Below, piece by piece: positions 42,192 through 50,037 of a DNA stretch of 64,000 nucleotides (the first letter of the stretch is position 1; each line of letters begins with the position of its first letter). Source of the DNA: Archangium lansingense (GTDB lineage Bacteria > Myxococcota > Myxococcia > Myxococcales > Myxococcaceae). Location of the stretch: assembly GCF_026626635.1 (NCBI RefSeq), contig NZ_JAPNKA010000001.1, positions 9,222,501 through 9,286,500 on the forward strand, written 5' to 3'. The notes under the pieces are model-generated. The model did no database searches, was not told the origin of the DNA, and saw only the letters and a program-made list of their open reading frames with translations. Both the position numbers and the translations under genes were made by a program.

Positions 42192-44582
42192 ATGAGTAAG
42201 AAAACCTGGCTCCTCGGCACCCTGCTCGTAGTGACGGCGCTATCCGCTTGTGACTGCGGCGAACCCCCCTCCGGCGGTCCCGACGGCGGTAACACCGCGG
42301 ACGGCGGGCTGAATGGCGGGCAGGACGGCGGCGGCGACGGTGGCGGTGGCGGAACGGACGGAGGCGGCGATCCCGATGGTGGCGGCAGTGGCGGCTCCAC
42401 GCTGAGCACGCTGACCCTCAACCCCAACAAACCGATCCTCACCGTCACGGGCAGCACGGGTGTGTCCCAGCGCTTCACCGTCACCGGTACCTACGCGAAC
42501 GGGTTCACCGAGGACGTGACGAGCCAGGCCACCTTCAGCATCGACGACACGCGCCTGGGCGCCTTCGTCGGGGCGAACTTCACCTCGAGCGCCACCGTCG
42601 GCGGCGTCAGCCCCGTGCGCGCCCGGATTGGCACCACGTCCGGCTCCACCGAGCTCACGGTGAAGCTGGATCAGAAGGTGCCGGACTCCTCGGGCCCCAG
42701 CGGCACCCCCACCGTGCCCGCCGACCCGGACACGCGGTTCAATGGTGCGGTGGATGCCGCGCTCAAGCCGCAGCTCGTCTACCCCAACCACGGCGTCATG
42801 GTGCCGCCCAACCTGGGACAGCTGGAGATCCACTTCCTGTCGGGGCCCAGCACCAACACGCTGTTCGAGCTCCAGTTCTCCAACACCATCACCAACGTGC
42901 GCGTCTACCTGCGCTGCTACCTGCCGAGCGGCTTCACTCCGGCCGCGGGCACGGTGCCGTCGGGTCAGCGCGGCTGCATCTACACGCCCGAGGCGAAGGT
43001 GTGGAGCTTCCTGGCCGAGAGCAACCGCGGCGGCCTGCCGGTGCGGCTCATCCTGCGCGCCACGGACGACACGGGCACCGGCAAGGTGGGCGTCTCCGAT
43101 CCCATCTCCATCCAGTTCGCCCGCGCAGAGATCAAGGGCGCCCTCTACTACTGGACGACGTCCGGTGGCACCGGCGTGATGCGCTATGACTTCGCCGGTA
43201 CCGGCGCCCAGAGCGCCACCTCCGTGCTCAGGGCCAGCAACATCAACACCGGCGTGAACTGCGTGGGCTGCCATGCGCTGAGCCGCAACGGCAAGAAGCT
43301 GGTGGCCGAGGTCAATGGCCAGAACGACGGCCGGCTGGCCCTGGTGGACCTGTCCACCTTCAACTCCGCCACGGACAAGGTCAACCTGGCCCAGAGTGGC
43401 ACCAAGCTGAGCAACTTCGAGTCCTGGAACCCGGAGGGCACGAAGTTCGTCGGCACCTACGCCGACGACAACGCCACCAGCTACAACCTGAGGATCTTCA
43501 ACGGCGACACCGCGGCCATCGAAGGGGACATCCCCAACACCGGCACGAAGACCAACCCCGCCAACCACCCCGACTGGAGCGCGGATGGCCAGAAGATCGC
43601 CTACATGTCCATGGGCATCGCCGGAACGAACCAGCGCAGCGCCATGGGCGCCATCAAGATGGTGACGGCGAAGACGGACGGCTGGAACGATCCGGTGACG
43701 GTGGTGCCGTCCAAGACTGGCGTGAACCGCTACTACCCGGCCATCGCGCCCGACAACTCGTTCCTCGTGTTCAACGAGTCCACCTGCCCCTCCGGCAATT
43801 CGGGCACGAACTGCAACACCGACACGGATCCGTCCGCCATGCTGTGGGCCGCGAAGCTGCAGGCCAACGCGACGCCGGTGGAGTTGACCAATGCCAACCG
43901 GGGCGGCGTGATGGACAAGAGCGAGACGAAGCTGACCAACAGCTATCCGAAGTGGAGCCCCTTCGTGACGCGCGGCAACAACGGCGAGAACAGCAAGCTC
44001 ATGTGGGTGACGTTCTCCTCCTCGCGCAAGTACGGCCTGCGCCAGCCCACCACGTCCTCCTCGAGCGAGAACTCCTGGAGCACCCTGCTGTGGATGGCGG
44101 CGGTGGACCCGGACAAGGTGAGCGCGGGAGGGGACCCCTCCTACCCGGCCTTCGCGCTGCCCTTCCAGGCGCTCGACACCTCCAACCACATCGCCCAGTG
44201 GGCCCAGTACCTGGTGAGCAACGGGTGCTCCACGGAGAGCGAGGGATGCGGCTCGGGCGGCTCCACCTGCTGCAACGGCCTGCAGTGCGTGCAGCTCAAC
44301 CGGGATCCGCCCATCCCCTGTGACGTGAGCGGCGCCTGCGTGTGCAAGGCCATCCCGCAGTGCTCGGAGACCAACCAGCCGTGCTCGACCGCCGCCTCCT
44401 GCTGCGACGGCCTGCGCTGCCTGGACAACACCACCGGCGGCGATTGCCAGGGCAACAACTGCACCTGCACCCCGCCGTGCGCCGGCCCCAATGCCTCGTG
44501 CGGCGGGACCGTCGCGTGCTGCGATGGTCTGAGGTGCAAGGCCAGCACGAGCGGCAACACCTGCCAGGTCATCCTCCAGTAG
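42192..44582 (+). CDS. Large PD40/TolB-like lipoprotein with Ig-like domain, CXXCH site and Cys-rich tail
   Basis: A 796-residue lipoprotein (MSKKTWLLGTLLVVTALSAC, lipidation at C20). A Gly/Asp-rich spacer follows. Residues about 70-165 are a bacterial Ig-like domain (TLTLNPNKPILTVTG; FTVTGTYANGFTEDVTSQA). The body from about 170 to 690 is a beta-propeller of PD40 type (NHPDWSADGQKIAYMSMG, SYPKWSPFVTRG). Within it, CVGCH at residues 357-361 is a classic haem c attachment motif, so covalent haem or another metal is possible. The last 100 residues carry some twenty cysteines in repeated CCDGLRC modules. A truncated paralogue is at 29473-29997. Function is unknown; surface binding is likely. Confidence 0.82.
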   Translation: MSKKTWLLGTLLVVTALSACDCGEPPSGGPDGGNTADGGLNGGQDGGGDGGGGGTDGGGDPDGGGSGGSTLSTLTLNPNKPILTVTGSTGVSQRFTVTGTYANGFTEDVTSQATFSIDDTRLGAFVGANFTSSATVGGVSPVRARIGTTSGSTELTVKLDQKVPDSSGPSGTPTVPADPDTRFNGAVDAALKPQLVYPNHGVMVPPNLGQLEIHFLSGPSTNTLFELQFSNTITNVRVYLRCYLPSGFTPAAGTVPSGQRGCIYTPEAKVWSFLAESNRGGLPVRLILRATDDTGTGKVGVSDPISIQFARAEIKGALYYWTTSGGTGVMRYDFAGTGAQSATSVLRASNINTGVNCVGCHALSRNGKKLVAEVNGQNDGRLALVDLSTFNSATDKVNLAQSGTKLSNFESWNPEGTKFVGTYADDNATSYNLRIFNGDTAAIEGDIPNTGTKTNPANHPDWSADGQKIAYMSMGIAGTNQRSAMGAIKMVTAKTDGWNDPVTVVPSKTGVNRYYPAIAPDNSFLVFNESTCPSGNSGTNCNTDTDPSAMLWAAKLQANATPVELTNANRGGVMDKSETKLTNSYPKWSPFVTRGNNGENSKLMWVTFSSSRKYGLRQPTTSSSSENSWSTLLWMAAVDPDKVSAGGDPSYPAFALPFQALDTSNHIAQWAQYLVSNGCSTESEGCGSGGSTCCNGLQCVQLNRDPPIPCDVSGACVCKAIPQCSETNQPCSTAASCCDGLRCLDNTTGGDCQGNNCTCTPPCAGPNASCGGTVACCDGLRCKASTSGNTCQVILQ

Positions 44583-44595
44583 CGGCACCCGCTCC

Positions 44596-44651
44596 GGCGG
44601 CTCCGGTCCACGCCGGAGCCGCCCTCACCGGGCGGTGGTCTCCGCCCGGTG
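44596..44651. terminator. Two adjacent hairpins between convergent genes
   Basis: GGCGGCTCCGG/CCGGAGCCGCC (44596-44623) and CACCGGGCGG/CCGCCCGGTG (44626-44651) are perfect stems of 11 and 10 base pairs with six-base loops. They fill the gap between the convergent stops at 44582 and 44657, one per direction. There is no T-run. Confidence 0.65.
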
Positions 44652-44656
44652 AAGCC

Positions 44657-45373
44657 TCAAGGCGACAGGACGAGGCCGTCCTCCACACAGGACGCCACCG
44701 CGGCGCGGATGTCGGCCTCGGCCACACCCGTCGCCTCCGCGACCTGGGGCGGCGTCAGTCCCTCCACCGCCATCTTCAACGTCAGCAGCGAGCGGTCGTT
44801 CGCGGCCAGGAACATCGTCACCAGACGCTCCGGGTGGCGCCACAGCAGCGCCATTTCCTGCCCCCGCTCCGGCGGTCCCCGCTTCTGCTGCCGCACGTAC
44901 GCGCAGAGCTGGAAGGGGTGCTCCAGCACCGCCAGCGTGGGGTTCACCGTCAGCCGCTCCACCCGCGCCGGCACCGGCTCCATCGACGCGTACACCGCGA
45001 AGTCCGTCCACTCGAAGCGCGCCAGCGCCGGCAGGAAGTCCGGCAGCCCGCGCCTCACCGCCTCGTCCGCGAGGAACCCCGGGAAGCCCTCGCCCAGGCG
45101 GTTCATCTCGTAGGGCCGCGAGGGACTCGAGGCCTCGTACGCCCGCACCAGCTCCGCCCATCGCGCCTCGTCCACGCCCGCGCGCGTGAGCGGGTAGAGC
45201 TTCCCCAGCGTGGACGTCACGTGGTGGCGCACCATCGCCCCGTAGAGCGACACCCGCGAGCGCGGCGCGTCCCAGCCCGGGTGCGCCGCGTAGAGCCGAT
45301 CCAGCGCGTCCGGGCCCGGCCGCGTGAGGTACTGCTCCATCGAGTCGAAGAAGCCGCGCAGTCCCGGTTTCAT
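44657..45373 (-). CDS. DUF2063 protein, partner of the DUF692 enzyme (BufC/HvfC-like)
   Basis: A 238-residue protein from the ATG at 45373, overlapping the preceding stop by four bases (ATGA). The N-terminal half is the DUF2063 domain (LRGFFDSMEQYLTRPG; DALDRLYAAHPGWDAPRSRV; YKLYPLTRAGVDEARW-like), and the C-terminal part includes a winged-helix-like LTPPQVAEATGVAEADIRAA. In bufferin and related pathways such proteins bind the leader of the precursor and present it to the DUF692 iron enzyme. The position after a DUF692 gene and a Cys-rich precursor supports this. Activity is inferred. Confidence 0.85.
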   Translation of the reverse strand: MKPGLRGFFDSMEQYLTRPGPDALDRLYAAHPGWDAPRSRVSLYGAMVRHHVTSTLGKLYPLTRAGVDEARWAELVRAYEASSPSRPYEMNRLGEGFPGFLADEAVRRGLPDFLPALARFEWTDFAVYASMEPVPARVERLTVNPTLAVLEHPFQLCAYVRQQKRGPPERGQEMALLWRHPERLVTMFLAANDRSLLTLKMAVEGLTPPQVAEATGVAEADIRAAVASCVEDGLVLSP

Positions 45374-46227
45374 CGCGCCACCGCCCGGGCCAGCTCAACC
45401 TCCGCCAGCATCGCCCGCGCTCGGTCCGCCTCGTCCAGCACCGCCTCCAGCGAGGGAATGTCCTGGTCCCACTCCATCAGCGTCGACACCGGCCCCGTGC
45501 GCTCCAGCACATAGCGGTACAGCGACCACACCTCGTCGCAGACCGGCGCCCCGTGCGTGTCGATGATCACGTCCGGCTGCTGCTCGTGGCCCGCCAGGTG
45601 GATTTGAACCACCCGCTCCAGCGGCAGCGCGTCCACGAAGGCCCTCGGGTCATACCCGTGGTTCTGCGCGTTCACGTACACGTTGTTCACGTCCAGCAGC
45701 AGGCCGCAGTCCGCCTCCTCGGCCACGTGCCGCAGGAAGGCCGCCTCATCCAGGGTGCCCCCCGGCATGCGCGCGTAATAGCTCGGGTTCTCCAGCAAGA
45801 AGGGCCGGCCCACCCGCTCCTTCACCTCGCGCACCCGCGGCACCACGTGCTCCACCGCCTCCTCCGAGAAGGGCAGCGGCAGCAGATCATGCAGGTACGC
45901 GCCTCGCAGCCGCGAGTAGCAGAGGTGGTCTGAGAAGAAGGGCGCGTCCACCCGCTCCACCAGCGCCTTCAGCCGCGAGAGGTAGTCCTCGTCGAGCGGC
46001 TCCGGCCCGCCGATGTTCAACGCCACCCCGTGCGGCAGCGCCGGCCAGCGCTCCACACACGCATCCAACGCGCGCTGCGAACGGCCCCCCAGGGTGAGGA
46101 AGTTCTCGGGGATGATCTCCACCCAGTCCAGGGCGCGGGAGGTCTCCGGCAGCCGCGCGTAGAACTCGCGCCGCAACCCGATGCCCGCCCCGAGCGGCTT
46201 CAGCCCATGTCTGCGCGCATAGCTCAC
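45370..46227 (-). CDS. DUF692 multinuclear non-haem iron oxidative enzyme (BufB/HvfB/MbnB-like)
   Basis: A 285-residue protein of normal family length, starting at a GTG at 46227 (MSYARRHGLKPLGAGIGLR). DUF692 enzymes are TIM-barrel proteins with two or three irons that oxidise cysteines of ribosomally made peptides, for example to oxazolone/thioamide in methanobactin or thiooxazole in bufferins. Ligand-bearing motifs are visible: WVEIIPENFL, FFSDHLCYSR, LLENPSYY, LLLDVNNVYVNAQNHG and VVQIHLAGHE. The gene lies between a short Cys-rich precursor gene (90 bases upstream) and the DUF2063 gene it overlaps. Confidence 0.93.
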   Translation of the reverse strand: MSYARRHGLKPLGAGIGLRREFYARLPETSRALDWVEIIPENFLTLGGRSQRALDACVERWPALPHGVALNIGGPEPLDEDYLSRLKALVERVDAPFFSDHLCYSRLRGAYLHDLLPLPFSEEAVEHVVPRVREVKERVGRPFLLENPSYYARMPGGTLDEAAFLRHVAEEADCGLLLDVNNVYVNAQNHGYDPRAFVDALPLERVVQIHLAGHEQQPDVIIDTHGAPVCDEVWSLYRYVLERTGPVSTLMEWDQDIPSLEAVLDEADRARAMLAEVELARAVAR

Positions 46228-46291
46228 CGGCAGCTCCTCAGGAAAAAGACACGGGCGGCGGGAAGAGGCTCCCCAGCCGCCCGGAAGACAA

Positions 46292-46309
46292 CCCCTGAGA
46301 CCTCAGGGG
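46292..46309 (-). terminator. Hairpin between the precursor and DUF692 genes, possible attenuator
   Basis: CCCCTGAG and CTCAGGGG pair exactly around two bases, eight bases after the precursor stop and 65 bases before the DUF692 start. On the transcribed strand TTGTCTT follows. A partial terminator here would give more precursor than enzyme mRNA. Confidence 0.5.
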
Positions 46310-46316
46310 CTATTCA

Positions 46317-46574
46317 TTACTGCGGCTTGGCGCCGCCACAGCCGCTGGCGCCGCACTTGTGCTCGCCACCCTTCTCCTCGGTGGTGCCGGCCTTCTGGCC
46401 ACCGCACTGAGCCTCGCCGCCCTTCTCCTTGGTGGCGGCCGCGTCGCCCTTGCAGGAGTTCTCGCTGCCCTTCTCCTCGGTGGCGGCGGCCGCGGGCTTC
46501 GCGGTCGCACAGCCGGTCGCCAGCGTGCCGAGGGAGAGGGTACCGACGATGGCAGCCATGGTCTTGATGTTCAT
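46317..46574 (-). CDS. Cys-rich repeat precursor peptide of a bufferin-like RiPP pathway
   Basis: An 85-residue peptide from the ATG at 46574, with AAAGGAACCACC before it. The leader is a signal peptide (MNIKTMAAIVGTLSLGTLAT) ending in a lipobox-like LATGC, Cys22. The core has three similar units: EEKGSENSCKG (33-43), KEKGGEAQCGG (49-59) and EEKGGEHKCGA (66-76), then a final Cys79 in SGCGG. These resemble the EGKCG motifs modified by DUF692 enzymes in bufferin/HvfA-type peptides, but with E-x-x-C spacing. Exported members bind copper or other metals. It is first in an operon with DUF692 and DUF2063 genes, which supports the assignment; the lipobox and repeat form are atypical. Confidence 0.85.
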   Translation of the reverse strand: MNIKTMAAIVGTLSLGTLATGCATAKPAAAATEEKGSENSCKGDAAATKEKGGEAQCGGQKAGTTEEKGGEHKCGASGCGGAKPQ

Positions 46575-46661
46575 GGTGGTTCCTTTCACTGCGTGGGTTG
46601 ATCGTCTGCGAGGAGCTCGCGCCCTGTCCTACGCCTGACGGATTTTCCGGTTACAGGGACC

Positions 46662-48086
46662 TCACCGAGGGACCATCAGGGCGTCCCGAAGCGGGCTGTC
46701 CCGTGTGCTTCCCAGCTCGACTCCGTCCGGCGCGCGCTCCACGCCCAGCGCTTCTAACAGAGGCTCCAACTCGGCAAAAGCTGGCCGGGTCAGGTGGCGA
46801 GACAGCACCTCGTGGAAGAGCGGCCGGCCGGCAACCGAGTCCACCGCAGCACCGAATCCATCGAAAGTTGCAATGGAGCCAGACGCAGCAAGCCGCTCGA
46901 GCACCTCGTCGAGACCGCGCGTGTTGCCAGGGACGCGGCGCAGCTCAACGTCCAGGTGCAGGGCGACGAGCGCACCCGTCCAATACGTGCCCATGTAGGA
47001 GTCACCCCGAGTGACAACGTCCTCCATCGTCCGTGAGCCCACGGCGCGGCGTCCTCGCTCGAAGCCGGCCAGCAGCTCCATCCACGCACGCTCCGGGGTC
47101 TGCCTGCCCGAGCGCGCCCGTGCCAGCTCCGTGTAGTAGGTGGCCAGGCCCTCGGACAGCCATGCGACACGCGGGAGGATGACCGGATGCGCCAGGTGGA
47201 GGATCTCGTGCACGGCCACCCAGTCCCGAGTGAAGGAAGCTGGCTCTGCATCCTGGCCCACCAGCAGCGAGATGCTCGGTGGAGTGCTCCACAGCACCAT
47301 GCCGAAGGGAACGGGGTCCTCGCGTCCTGGCACCGCGACGAGGCGCACGGTGACGCGCGGGTACGGGAAGGAGCGCCGCACCGTCAGCACCTCGCTGGCG
47401 GCCTGGTGGAGCCACGCACAGAGGGCCGAGTCGTCCATGCGCGACAGGCGGCCGATCACCGCCACCTCCACCACCGCGCCCGGCAGACGCACCGTGCACC
47501 GCCGTCCGCCGAAGCCGTGGAAGCCTGAGTTCACCAGATCCTCCCCCGTCAGCCGATAGACACCGCGCTCATCCGGCTCCCAGGGCAGCAGCGCGTCCAC
47601 GCCCTCCACCACGAGCTCCGCGCTCGAGACCGGGCTCACCGTGCGCGGGCGCAACAGCCAGGCCCGGCCCGCGACATGCCAGGAGTCGCCCTCGCCCATG
47701 CCAGTGAAGAAGCCCGCGTGTCTCCCGCGCGAGCGCGCCTCCAACGGGTAGCGGTAATGCAACGAGCGTGTGCCCGGAGGAACGAGCACGTGACCATCTG
47801 CGGGCACCGGCAGTTCGCGCTCCGAACCATCCCGGCCGAAGACGCGCACCTGCTCGACACCTCCGGGCTGGCTGAAGAGGAACTCGAGCGGAGCCCCCTC
47901 CCCCACGCGGACGAGGCCCACCTCCAGCGCGTGTTGGGGCTCGCGCACGTAGGTGACGTGGTAGCGCAGGGCACCCGACTCCTCGCGAGGAGCCAGCGTG
48001 CGCGCACGAACCGGCTGACAGGAGCACAGCGCCCACCACAGGGCGGCGGTTGCCACGAGGAAGAGACCCGGCCTGGACGGAGGCAT
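46662..48086 (-). CDS. Zinc metalloprotease-like lipoprotein (M61-like gluzincin)
   Basis: A 474-residue lipoprotein; the ATG at 48086 (MPPSRPGLFLVATAALWWAL) is preceded by AGAGGTGGGCC and gives the lipobox ALCSC. The catalytic region has HEILH in WVAVHEILHLAHPVILPR and a downstream glutamate ligand in WLSEGLATYYTEL, the gluzincin arrangement HExxH-(18-25)-E. The N-terminal 200 residues are beta-rich, as in M61 glycyl aminopeptidases. The C-terminal part (FHEVLSRHLTRPAFAELEPL) is helical. Substrate unknown. It is upstream of the bufferin-like operon on the same strand, about 87 bases away. Confidence 0.8.
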   Translation of the reverse strand: MPPSRPGLFLVATAALWWALCSCQPVRARTLAPREESGALRYHVTYVREPQHALEVGLVRVGEGAPLEFLFSQPGGVEQVRVFGRDGSERELPVPADGHVLVPPGTRSLHYRYPLEARSRGRHAGFFTGMGEGDSWHVAGRAWLLRPRTVSPVSSAELVVEGVDALLPWEPDERGVYRLTGEDLVNSGFHGFGGRRCTVRLPGAVVEVAVIGRLSRMDDSALCAWLHQAASEVLTVRRSFPYPRVTVRLVAVPGREDPVPFGMVLWSTPPSISLLVGQDAEPASFTRDWVAVHEILHLAHPVILPRVAWLSEGLATYYTELARARSGRQTPERAWMELLAGFERGRRAVGSRTMEDVVTRGDSYMGTYWTGALVALHLDVELRRVPGNTRGLDEVLERLAASGSIATFDGFGAAVDSVAGRPLFHEVLSRHLTRPAFAELEPLLEALGVERAPDGVELGSTRDSPLRDALMVPR

Positions 48087-48435
48087 GGCCCACCTCTCCC
48101 ATGCCACCCGGGCAGCCGACCAGCCCTTGGGTCTCCCGCCATACCCCCAACCTCTTGGGCTCCCCCGGTATCAGTAAACCGCAAGGGTAAAACTTTGACA
48201 GCCAGCGGCATGTACCGTGGGACAGGTCGCAGAGCGACCTACCAAGCGTTGTAAAATCAACCACTTACCCACTGATGAACACGTTGGGATGCCCCCCAGG
48301 GCCGCTCGGGGTTCCCTGCCAGACAGGGGTGGTTGCATCCGAAAACGTTTATTGCAAATCGGTAAAAGCCTCCGCACAGTGGGCGTGTCGGAGGGACCCG
48401 GTACTGGAGTGACACCACCCCTCCAGGACGCGCAG
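48087..48435. other. Divergent promoter region upstream of the ScfR-like regulator
   Basis: About 350 bases between the divergent lipoprotein and regulator genes. It contains a perfect seven-base dyad AGGTCGC-AGA-GCGACCT (48224-48240) and AT-rich pieces unusual for the window (TTGTAAAATCAACC near 48250, GAAAACGTTTATTGCAAATC near 48340). These are candidate control sites. No gene is seen in it. Confidence 0.4.
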
Positions 48436-50028
48436 ATGAACGAGAACGCACTCAACGCGAACGTGGGCCTGAAGCTGCGCAGTCTGAGGCTCGCACGGAA
48501 CATCAAGCAGACAGACGCGGCCAAGGACCTGGGGGTCTCCCCGGCGTACCTGAACCTGATCGAGAAGGGCAAGCGGGTGATGCCCTTCCCGCTGCTGTGG
48601 AAGGCCCTGCGGTATTTCGATCAGGACCCCGAGCAGTTCATGTCCACGCTGGGCGAGGGCCGGGTGGACGAGGCGCTCGCGAAGCTGCTGGACGAGCCGC
48701 TGCTCAAGAGCCTCGATATCGATCCGGAGTCCCTGCAGAGCCTGTCGGCGGAGCCGAAGCTCGCGGGCACGGTGGCGGCGCTCTTCAACCTCTACAAGAA
48801 CACGCGCACGCAGTTGGAGAACGTGCTGGCGCAGCTCAACGCCGAGGAGCAGGCGCGCACGCAGGCGGTGCCGGGCAGCGCGTCCGGGCCAGGCCTGCGC
48901 TTCGACTACTCACCCTTCGATGAGGTGAGCGACTTCCTCCAGACGCATCACAACTACTTCCCCGAGTTGGAGGAGCAGGCCGAAGCGCTGCGGCGCGACT
49001 TCAAGCTGGGGCGGCTGCTCACCAGCCAGCAACTGGTGCCGCTGCTGGAGGAGCGCTTTGGCTACCGCGTGCGCTTCGAGTCCGCGGTCAGCGGCTCCTC
49101 GGTGGTGCGCCGGTTCGATCCGGAGACCCAGGAGCTGATCCTCTCGCCGGACCTGACCGAGCAGCCGCTCAAGTTCCAGCTCGCCGCGTCCATCGGCCTG
49201 ATGGCGCTGGACCGGGAGAAGCTGGTGGAGCGCATCGTCGGGGCGGCGCGCACGCGGCACGCGGAGACGCTGCGGCTCATCAAGGTGAACCTGGCCAACT
49301 ACTTCGCCGGCGCGCTGATGCTGCCGTACGGGGACTTCTTCAAGGAGGTGGAGCGTACGCGCTACGACGTGGAGCTGCTCTCCAACCTCTTCGGCACCAC
49401 GTACGAGACGGTGGCCCACCGGCTGTGCAACCTGTCGGATCCCAAGCGCAAGGGCCTGCCCTTCCACTTCCTGCGCTCGGACATCGCCGGCAACATCTCC
49501 AAGCGCTACAGCGGCACGGGCATCAAGTTCGCCACGGGCGGTGGCTCGTGCGGCAAGTGGGCCGTGCACCTGGCCTTCCTCAACCCGTCTCAAATCACCC
49601 GGCAGTACTCGATGATGCCGGACGGCACCTCGTACTTCTGCTTCGCGAAGGTGCAGCTGCAGCCGACCGAGGGCTCCATCGTGCGCGGCACGGCCTACTC
49701 CATCGGCCTGGGGACGCACGCGGAGAACGCGAAGTACCTGGCGTACGGACTGCCCACCACGGATCTGCGCAAGGACGCGGTGCCCAGCGGCATCTCCTGC
49801 CGCTTCTGCGAGCGCACCGACTGCAACCAGCGCGCGGCGGCCAGCTACCGCTTCGCCTTCTCCTTCGACGAATACACCAAGAAGGACTGCTTCTTCTCGC
49901 CCCTGCTGGTGCACGAGGCCGGCCGCGGCAACGGCGGCGAGCACCGCAATGGCGAGCACCGCGAGTCGCTCCGTGCGGATTCGCTGGACAAGCAGCCGCG
50001 CCGACGCAACAAGGGCGAGGAGCACTGA
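48436..50028 (+). CDS. XRE-family regulator of the ScfR/RamB type (short-chain fatty acid response)
   Basis: A 530-residue regulator starting at the ATG at 48436 (MNENALNANVGLKLRSLRLA). Residues about 10-65 form the XRE helix-turn-helix (NIKQTDAAKDLGVSPAYLNL then IEKGKRVMPFPLLWKALRYF). The large body matches the IrrE/ImmA-type and DUF2083 regions of ScfR/RamB regulators, which respond to acyl-CoA or propionyl-CoA metabolism: LLPYGDFFKEVERTRYDVEL then LSNLFGTTYETVAHRLCNLS; the C-terminal CRFCERTDCNQRAA holds a conserved Cys cluster. The HExxH of the protease-like part is not seen. A TPR gene follows nine bases later, so they are probably co-transcribed. Confidence 0.88.
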   Translation: MNENALNANVGLKLRSLRLARNIKQTDAAKDLGVSPAYLNLIEKGKRVMPFPLLWKALRYFDQDPEQFMSTLGEGRVDEALAKLLDEPLLKSLDIDPESLQSLSAEPKLAGTVAALFNLYKNTRTQLENVLAQLNAEEQARTQAVPGSASGPGLRFDYSPFDEVSDFLQTHHNYFPELEEQAEALRRDFKLGRLLTSQQLVPLLEERFGYRVRFESAVSGSSVVRRFDPETQELILSPDLTEQPLKFQLAASIGLMALDREKLVERIVGAARTRHAETLRLIKVNLANYFAGALMLPYGDFFKEVERTRYDVELLSNLFGTTYETVAHRLCNLSDPKRKGLPFHFLRSDIAGNISKRYSGTGIKFATGGGSCGKWAVHLAFLNPSQITRQYSMMPDGTSYFCFAKVQLQPTEGSIVRGTAYSIGLGTHAENAKYLAYGLPTTDLRKDAVPSGISCRFCERTDCNQRAAASYRFAFSFDEYTKKDCFFSPLLVHEAGRGNGGEHRNGEHRESLRADSLDKQPRRRNKGEEH

Positions 50029-50037
50029 GCCCCGATC

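Noticed and set aside
42240..44588. A 782-codon open frame on the minus strand over the PD40 lipoprotein gene
   Set aside because: The other strand encodes a signal peptide, Ig-like domain, propeller and Cys-rich tail; the minus frame is Ala/Gly/Val/His filler.
46317..46589. A longer precursor start at the GTG at 46589
   Set aside because: The AAAGGAACC ribosome site lies within that extension and directs initiation at the ATG at 46574.
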